Positions 53,918-64,000 of a DNA stretch of 64,000 nucleotides are shown here, piece by piece. Source of the stretch: Pullichristensenella sp963930055 (GTDB lineage: Bacteria; Bacillota; Clostridia; Christensenellales; Aristaeellaceae); contig CAWVKS010000009.1 of NCBI GenBank assembly GCA_963930055.1, forward strand, positions 1 to 64,000, in the 5' to 3' direction. The notes under the pieces are model-generated. The model ran no database searches. It was not told the DNA's origin and saw only the letters and a program-made list of their open reading frames with translations. How positions within the stretch are numbered: position 1 is the first letter of the stretch; each line of letters begins with the position of its first letter. A program made the position numbers and the translations under genes.

Positions 53918-54508
53918 TCACTCCTGTTTCAAAGGGCAGGCCTGTCCCATATGGCTTTTCGCAGCAGAGAAAGCTGCTCCGCAAGCCAGCTGTCCAAACC
54001 AAAGAATTTCTCCTGGATATCGTCGGCGATGTAGACCTCTCCCAGGTTGATGGCCACATAGGCGGCGCCCGGCTCGCTGGCTATCAGGCGCATCAGCGGG
54101 GCCTTGATGAGCGGGTTGCGCCAGCCGACACCCAGTTCCAGCCCACCAGTTTTTTCCGTGATAGCGGTTTAGAAATTTCTGGAACCGTCTCTGGGCATCG
54201 ATATCCGGGAACACGCTCTGCCCAGCGGCCATGTGGATGGCCATAGGGCCGCCGCATCTGGGACAGCGGGGCACCAATTCCGTGGGAACACGGCCATCCC
54301 GCACCGCGGCAACCAGCTTTTCCACCGCTTCCAGACTGGGATAGCGGGTAATGTGGCAGGGGCAGGCGCACTGCATGGTGAGCCAGTTGCCCTTGATCTC
54401 GTAGATCTTCCTTGGTTCAAAGCCACATAGTTCAAAGTGTTGTTCCCCGTTGGATGTGACGATAAAGTAGTTCTTTACCCCAACAATGGCCTTCAAGTCC
54501 TTCATCAC
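53918..54508 (-). pseudogene. Decayed Sir2-family (NAD-dependent deacetylase) gene
   Basis: The frame has VKNYFIVTSNGEQHFELCGF, NWLTMQCACPCH, and the zinc ribbon CPRCGGPMAIH, all typical of a Sir2 subgroup. After FLNRYHGKN the frame shifts; in another frame the true end is legible (LELGVGWRNPLIKAPLMRLI; AINLGEVYIADDI). The N-terminal NAD-binding GAGxSxxAG part is absent. So at least one indel near 54,155 and a 5' deletion have inactivated it. Confidence 0.82.
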
Positions 54509-55162
54509 CGGCGTGGGACGGTAATTTCCAGCCTGTTCATATCTGGTTCATCAGCGCCTGATAAGATAGGATCATCGATGGCCGTACCCCTTCTTTCCAT
54601 ATAGATCACTGTCCCGCCCGTGTGCCAATTGGCACTACGCAGGCGGGACAGACAATTTGGGGGAACTGGCGATCCACAGGTATTTTTACGCCCATCGATA
54701 AACAAAAGTATAGCAAGCCCATCACTAAAATCGTATTACGGTACCTGGTTTGTCCTCTTCAACCCGCCTGACAGGAGCTATCCAGATGCCAAGCGTCGAG
54801 CACGCTAAGTCTGGCCATTGCGGTCCACCACCCAGGCGCGCCCCAGCGGCTCCATAAGCCCTCTGAAACAGCATATCGGCAGCACACGAGAATATAATAC
54901 TCCCAGCCCTTGACAATAGGAGGTTACAGAGTTTTACTAGCAGTGCGGCAAGGACAAGGCGCCATAGCAGAACGGCATGAGCACGAACCCTTTCTTTCTG
55001 CACAAAGGCGGAACACCCACACCTGTACAACCGCAAACGGCACCATGGCGCAAGTGCATTGTACCTCAAACCTGCACACATGGAAAGGCAAGCCGAAACT
55101 GTGCAGCTGCCTGCAGTAACCCATACCGCAGTCTTTGCCGACAGACACACAAGGAGGAAATT
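54509..55162. other. Gene-free region between the Sir2 remnant and a hypothetical gene
   Basis: No supported gene. A hairpin with GTCCCGCC and GGCGGGAC arms around TGCCAATTGGCA lies at 54,611-54,648. TTGACA at 54,912-54,917 may be part of a promoter for the following gene, but the -10 candidate (TTTACT) is weak. Confidence 0.4.
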
Positions 55163-55840
55163 ATGAATCTCTTGAAAGATGAGCCTGGCCTGCTGGGAAA
55201 CGCTGACTTTATCGCGGCGCACGACACGTTTGATAGCTTCTTGACCAAAGCACGGGAGATCCGCCATCTGCTGGGCACACGCGCATATAAGCTCGACGAG
55301 TATATCCGGCAGTTGTTGATCGCCTGTTCCACGCCCCCGGATGAGGCTTTCTCCGCGGACACCTCCTTAACCGGGCCGCTTTTCACCCAGTGCCGCCTGG
55401 TCGCGCAAGGGCTGTCATCTGAACATGCTCGGCAAGACGGCATCTACCCTGCAGTCCGGGAATACGCCTCAAAGCATCCTCTGCCTTACCAGGAAGCAAG
55501 TACGCGCTGCGTGGTCTATTTTAGCCACCTGCTGAGCGGTTATCTTCACACGCAGCTCCCGGTGCTTATTCGCGAGGTCTGGTCCGATGTTGAGATGCGC
55601 ATGGACATGGCATTGCTCGATAAGCTATACGACGAGGTCTGCGAGATACTGGGAAGCGAGGCGGATATGGAAGAGCTGAACGAGCTGTTCGCAAAGCAAT
55701 TTCTCGCGGTGCCGTTGCTGCACTTTGCCTTTCAGATCACCTCCAACACGCTGGCAGAGCTGCTGCTTGAACGCGACCCGGAAACCTCCTGCGAGATCAT
55801 ACGCCTGTTGCTGGACGAAAAGGCGGATCCGTCAGAATGA
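55163..55840 (+). CDS. Hypothetical protein
   Basis: A 225-residue helical, acidic protein (MNLLKDEPGLLGNADFIAAHDTF...). ATG 55163 follows AAGGAGG. No signal peptide, membrane segment or known motif is visible. It lies between the decayed Sir2 gene and the IS1182-type element, and is followed by a palindrome at which that element sits. Membership in the kinase-nuclease system is uncertain because of the degenerate sequence in between. Confidence 0.6.
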   Translation: MNLLKDEPGLLGNADFIAAHDTFDSFLTKAREIRHLLGTRAYKLDEYIRQLLIACSTPPDEAFSADTSLTGPLFTQCRLVAQGLSSEHARQDGIYPAVREYASKHPLPYQEASTRCVVYFSHLLSGYLHTQLPVLIREVWSDVEMRMDMALLDKLYDEVCEILGSEADMEELNELFAKQFLAVPLLHFAFQITSNTLAELLLERDPETSCEIIRLLLDEKADPSE

Positions 55841-55876
55841 CCATATGCCCGCCTGTTTGGGCCGACCGATACTGCA

Positions 55877-55909
55877 CATAGGCGCAGGCCGTTAAGGTCT
55901 GCGCCTATG
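55877..55909. terminator. Perfect 11-bp-arm hairpin abutting the IS1182-type element
   Basis: CATAGGCGCAG (55877-55887) and CTGCGCCTATG (55899-55909) form a hairpin just after the hypothetical gene; the element's left inverted repeat starts at the next base. Any T run would have been separated from the stem by the insertion. Confidence 0.7.
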
Positions 55910-56039
55910 TCAGACCGTTGACAAAGTCCAGTCAACGGTCAATTTAAAAAAAACCGAAAGAACCAAAAGGGAAAGACAGTTCTCACGTCGAATATAAATA
56001 CATCAACACAACCATAAAGAAACCCAGGCGGTGAAGGGA

Positions 56040-57421
56040 ATGCTCAAGCAGCGGCGGGAGAAGCAGCAGCAAATGGAACTGGTGATCATGGAACAGATGG
56101 TGCCGGAGGATCACTTTCTGCGAAAAGTAGACCGTGCGGTGGACTTCAGCTTCATCTACGATCTGTGCGCGCCGCTGTATTGCGCGGACAACGGCCGGCC
56201 CGCCATCGACCCGGAGATACTGTTTCGGATGCTGCTGGTGGGGTATCTGTACGGGATCAAGTCCGAGGCGCGGCTGGAGGAAGAGATCAACTACAATATC
56301 GCCTACAAGTGGTTCTGCGGACTGGATCTGACAGACAAGGCGCCGGACGCGACGACGATCAGCCAGAACCGTCGCCGACGTTTCCGCGACAACAACATTG
56401 CGGAAGAGATCTTCAACGAGATTCTGCGGCAGTGCATGGCGAAGGGGCTGGTGGGCGGAGCGATCCTGTATACGGATTCGACGCACATCAAGGCAAAGGC
56501 GAACAAACACAAGAAGAAGCTGGTGGAAGTAGCGGTCACGCCGAAGGCATATCTGAGCGAACTGGACGCGCAGGTAGATCAGGAACGTAAGGAACTGGGG
56601 AAGAAGCCGTTTGACCGGGATGACGAGGCGCACAAGGGCGGCGGGAGCGCCACGCGGATGCAGAGCACGACAGACCCGGAGAGTGGACAGCAGAGCCGGG
56701 ATGGGAAGCCGAACGGGTTTTACTACAGCGAACACCGCACGGTGGACAGCAAGCGCAATGTGATCGTAAACGTGCATGTGGAAGCGGCAAACATCAACGA
56801 CGTGACGCCGATGCCCGAAATACTCGACGATGTGGAGAGAAGACTTGGGAAGCTGCCCAAATACATGGGACTGGACGCGGGATATCACAACGCATGGATA
56901 GCGCATCTGCTGGAGACGAAGGGGATACAAGGGGTAATTGGCTACCGACGGCACACACACAAAGGAGCGCACTACGGGAAGTACCGTTTCCGCTATGATC
57001 CAGTCTGCGACGAATACATCTGCCCGGAAAAGCAACGTCTGACCTGGAAGACCACGACGCGTGAGGGGTACCGGCAATACTGCTGTGAAGGCAAGACCTG
57101 CAAGGGGTGTCCGAGACGGGCAGAATGTTTCGGGGCGAGTATGAACCGAAAGGTGGTGGAGCGGCATGTGTGGCAGGACGCGCTGGAGAGGGTCGATGCC
57201 TTTACGAAAACGCATCGTGGCAAGCGTATTTATGGATGGCGGAAAGAGACGATCGAACGATCCTTCGCGGAGGCCAAGGAGAACCATGGCCTGCGCTATG
57301 CGCGCATGCTTGGGATACGGAACATGCGGGAGCAGTGTTTCCTGACAGCAGCTGTGCAAAATATCAAGAGGCTGGTGGCCTCTTTCTATCGCGCGTTTCA
57401 AGCCTTTCTATCATTTTACCC
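56040..57421 (+). pseudogene. IS1182-family transposase, 3' end split by an insertion
   Basis: About 460 residues of a DDE transposase (MEQMVPEDHFLRKVDRAVDF; IDPEILFRMLLVGYLYGI; YTDSTHIKAKANKHKKK; ETIERSFAEAKENHGLRYAR) up to FQAFLSFYP. There the IS256-type element enters; the frame runs to 57,488 inside it. Beyond that element the original end can be read as FLSFYPCVCA and a stop (to 58,971). The enzyme may keep most of its sequence, with 22 foreign residues replacing only four. ATG 56040 or GTG 56031 could be the start. Confidence 0.85.
57403..57421 (+). repeat. 19-bp direct repeat, left side of IS256 copy 2
   Basis: CCTTTCTATCATTTTACCC occurs here and again at 58942-58960, exactly flanking the element, so it looks like a target duplication. 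It is longer than the 8-9 bases usual for IS256-family elements. Confidence 0.85.
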
Positions 57422-58941
57422 GAGACCGTCCCAAACTTTGTGTAAACCTCCCATGAGGTGTAGAATAGAAGCATCACACAGGAGGTAAAACACATGGCCA
57501 GAAAGAACCGTACCCCGGAAGAAAAGGCGCGACGGGAGAAGATCCGGGAGCTGCTGCAGATGGCAAACATCGGCAGCATGGACGACATCCAGAATCTGTT
57601 CAAGGAGACCATCGCGGAGTTCATGGAGAACGGCTTGGAGGCAGAGCTGGAGGATGAACTGGGCTACAGCAGATACGACTACAGGAACAAGGCCACGGAC
57701 AACAGCCGCAACGGCCACAGCAGCAAGACGCTGCGCACCAGCTTCGGAGATGTGGAAGTGTCCGTTCCCCGCGACCGGAAAGGCGAATTTGAGCCCCAGG
57801 TGCTGAAGAAGAACCAGACCAGCATCAGCCAGGACATAGAGGAGAAGATCCTGTCCATGTACGCCAAGGGGATGACGACGGGAGATATTGAGGCCCATAT
57901 ACAGGACATCTACGGCATCTGCGTCTCAGACAGCACCGTGAGCCGGATCACGGACAAGATCCTGCCCATCGTGCGGGAGTGGCAGCAACGGCCGCTGGAG
58001 GGGATCTACGCCGTAGTGTTTCTGGACGCGATCCACTACCATGTCCGCAGCGAGGGCCAGATCGTGAAGAAGGCGGTATACATCGCTATTGGCATTGACC
58101 TGAACGGCCGGAAGGACGTTCTGGGTATGTGGGTCGGAGAAAACGAGAGCGCCAAATTCTGGGCGACTGTACTCAATGGTCTGAAGAACCGAGGCGTAGA
58201 GGACATATTCATCGCCTGCACGGACAACTTGACGGGATTTGACGCGGCCATTCACGCCACCTTCCCTCAGACCGAGATCCAGAACTGCATCCTCCACCAG
58301 CTGCGCAATTCCAGCCGGTATGTGTCCTATAAGGATATAAGAGCCCTCATGGCGGATCTGAAGGCAGTCTATGCCGCCGTAGACGAGCAGGCAGCATTGA
58401 ATGCTCTGGACGCCTTTGGAGAGCGCTGGGACGGGAAATACCCGAGAATCTCCCAGTCCTGGCGGGCGAACTGGGCCAATCTGAGTACATATTTCAAGTA
58501 CCCTCAGGAGGTGCGCAGGCTGATCTATACCACCAACGCCATAGAGGGTTTCAACCGCCAACTGCGCAAGGTGATCAGGGCCAAATCGGTGTTTCCAACA
58601 GATGACAGCCTGCTGAAAATGCTGTATCTGGCGATGATGGGCATCACGAAAAAGTGGACGGGACGGCGGCAGGACTGGAGCGTGATCCACGCACAGCTGT
58701 CGATCTACTTTGCCGGACGCATGCCCGAATAACACCGCCGGAGCCGGAGGTCAAGGGTCTGCGCGCCGCTGTACGCGGCGCTCCGATGAACGGCGGCCTT
58801 GCCGCCGCCCTTGACATCCACCCCCGCCGGCGTTATACTGCACACAAGGCGGCAGTCGGATAAATCCGCTGCCGCGCACAATGGATGATCCTGCTCTGTT
58901 CATGCCTCATTTGGAGTTTACACAGAATTTGGGATTGACCC
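57422..58941 (+). mobile_element. Complete IS256-family element, copy 2
   Basis: About 1520 bases. The left end (GAGACCGTCCCAAACTTTGT...) and complement of the right end (GGGTCAATCCCAAATTCTGT...) are imperfect inverted repeats sharing TCCCAAA and TGTGTAAAC. The transposase gene is intact. Same orientation as copy 1 at 28,544, 28 kb away. Confidence 0.9.
57494..58732 (+). CDS. IS256-family (mutator-type) transposase
   Basis: A 412-residue intact transposase (MARKNRTPEEKARREKIREL...) with the mutator-type DDE core: YAVVFLDAIHYHVRSEG (first Asp), FIACTDNLTGFDAAI (second Asp), and TTNAIEGFNRQLRK (Glu). GGAGG precedes the ATG. About 200 bases of non-coding sequence follow within the element, rich in GC hairpins. 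Confidence 0.95.
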   Translation: MARKNRTPEEKARREKIRELLQMANIGSMDDIQNLFKETIAEFMENGLEAELEDELGYSRYDYRNKATDNSRNGHSSKTLRTSFGDVEVSVPRDRKGEFEPQVLKKNQTSISQDIEEKILSMYAKGMTTGDIEAHIQDIYGICVSDSTVSRITDKILPIVREWQQRPLEGIYAVVFLDAIHYHVRSEGQIVKKAVYIAIGIDLNGRKDVLGMWVGENESAKFWATVLNGLKNRGVEDIFIACTDNLTGFDAAIHATFPQTEIQNCILHQLRNSSRYVSYKDIRALMADLKAVYAAVDEQAALNALDAFGERWDGKYPRISQSWRANWANLSTYFKYPQEVRRLIYTTNAIEGFNRQLRKVIRAKSVFPTDDSLLKMLYLAMMGITKKWTGRRQDWSVIHAQLSIYFAGRMPE

Positions 58942-58960
58942 CCTTTCTATCATTTTACCC
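58942..58960 (+). repeat. 19-bp direct repeat, right side of IS256 copy 2
   Basis: Second copy of CCTTTCTATCATTTTACCC; it restores the reading of the split IS1182-type transposase. Confidence 0.85.
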
Positions 58961-58997
58961 CTGCGTTTGTGCCTGAACGCAGGGGTTTGTCAGGGGT

Positions 58998-59027
58998 CTG
59001 AGGCTGCGCATTGCGCAGCCTGCCATC

Positions 59028-59034
<7 letters not shown>
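58998..59034. repeat. 37-bp repeat copy B, overlapping the tRNA-Asn 3' end
   Basis: It matches 30083-30119 with one mismatch and includes the last 7 bases of tRNA-Asn (with CCA) plus the palindrome GGCTGCGCATTGCGCAGCC downstream of it. Confidence 0.75.
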
Positions 59035-59102
<68 letters not shown>

Positions 59103-59340
59103 TCATTCGGGGGCTTTGGCGCGGCTTGTTTGCCTCTGCCTGGCGGTCTGTTTGTCAACTTCCGCCACTTCTACGCTTGGCTTTGGGGCACGCCCCGGCT
59201 TCGCACATCGCTTCTGCCTCGCTTTGGCTCCTGCCTCTGCTTCGCTTTCGCTGCCCGATCGCCCGGCTTCCGCTCGCCGCCCCGTTCTTCCTTATGCTTG
59301 GGAGCGGGAAAAACTTCCGTTCCTCCCGCTCCCCTTGGAT

Positions 59341-59457
59341 CCCGGCAACTTCCTACTCTCCCAGGCCGTTCCCAGCCCAGTACCATCAGCGTTTGGAGGC
59401 TTAACTTCTGTGTTCGGTATGGGTACAGGTGGTTCCCTCCAGCTATCGTCACCGGAA
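59341..59457 (-). rRNA. 5S ribosomal RNA
   Basis: On the minus strand, CCGGTGACGATAGC...ACCTGTACCCATACCGAACA...GAAGTTAAG...AGTAGGAAGTTGCCGGG gives the usual 5S landmarks and closing stem, about 117 bases. The 59,103-59,340 spacer to tRNA-Asn contains no further tRNA. Confidence 0.93.
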
Positions 59458-59469
59458 ACTTCCTCGCTC

Positions 59470-59492
59470 CCGCACCTTCAAAACTGCACAGG
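59470..59492 (-). other. 3' strand of the 23S rRNA processing stem
   Basis: CCGCACCTTCAAAACTGCACAGG pairs with 62560-62582 with one mismatch, so the precursor can form a 23-bp stem that brackets the 23S gene (59,588-62,482), a likely site for RNase III-type processing. Confidence 0.7.
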
Positions 59493-59587
59493 TCAGAGTT
59501 GACCAGCAAACTTCACACCCTTGAGGCCCTTTTCCGCTCCTCTCAGCGCTTCCACTCTCCGCTTCCGCGCTTCCTCTCGCTTCCAGA

Positions 59588-64000
<4,413 letters not shown>

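Larger units (their letters stand above)
55910..59001 (+). mobile_element. IS1182-family element interrupted by an IS256-family element
   Basis: The left end TCAGACCGTTGACAAAGTCC (55910-55929) matches the complement of 58982-59001 (TCAGACCCCTGACAAACCCC) at 16 of 20 positions. Inside are one IS1182-type transposase gene and, inserted in its 3' end, a complete IS256-family copy. Both flanks are palindromes: a hairpin on the left and GGCTGCGCATTGCGCAGCC on the right. No target duplication is visible. Confidence 0.75.

Overview
The window looks like a Firmicutes/Clostridia chromosome. The 16S, 23S and 5S rRNA genes, the AGGAGG-type ribosome binding sites, the Tn1549-like conjugation genes and the IS256 and IS1182 insertion sequences all fit this; the species cannot be named from what I can see. 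Four blocks are visible.

(1) About 1-20,290: the right-hand part of an integrative conjugative element (ICE) of the Tn1549/Tn4451-recombinase type. It carries PrgI, a VirB4 ATPase, a DNA methyltransferase, an NlpC/P60 cell-wall hydrolase, DUF4315 and DUF4366 proteins, topoisomerase III, a cysteine-rich protein, a giant ArdA-ArdC anti-restriction fusion, relaxase plus MobC, an XRE repressor, a sigma factor, an HTH protein, a TnpW-like protein and a large serine recombinase. Its cargo is an AT-rich Cfr/RlmN-like radical SAM rRNA methyltransferase behind a leader-peptide attenuator. An oriT-like sequence occurs twice in the ICE in opposite orientation: ahead of mobC and ahead of the anti-restriction gene.

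(2) About 20,280-25,080: an older, broken mobile element. The ICE ends inside its serine recombinase gene. It holds a third oriT-like sequence, an operon of AbrB regulator, ABC ATPase, ABC-2 permease and LCMT-type methyltransferase, the tail of a replication protein, and a second recombinase fragment. It is followed by an hsdR pseudogene (type I restriction subunit) with an in-frame stop and an IS256-family element replacing its 5' end.

(3) About 28,544-59,001: a GC-rich island bracketed by two nearly identical IS256-family copies in the same orientation. Two divergent gene blocks face away from a 0.7-kb centre with three long tandem repeats. The rightward operon encodes a VWA protein, a PP2C phosphatase fused to a pseudokinase, a membrane kinase, a transglutaminase-like protein, a HerA/DUF87 ATPase and an Endonuclease_NS_2-like nuclease. 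The leftward block encodes an unknown coiled-coil protein, a 1378-residue kinase/RyR-like/CARF-like/PD-(D/E)XK fusion, a RyR-domain protein, a TIR-TPR protein, two YbjN-like proteins, an acidic TPR-like protein and an AAA+ ATPase. I infer a phosphorylation-controlled sensing and nuclease/NADase system, related in logic to TerY-P triads (VWA, PP2C, kinase). Its combination of parts is the most novel content here. A decayed Sir2 gene, a hypothetical gene and an IS1182-family element interrupted by the second IS256 copy close the island.

(4) 59,028-64,000: tRNA-Asn, 5S, 23S and partial 16S rRNA genes, all on the minus strand (transcribed 16S-23S-5S-tRNA).
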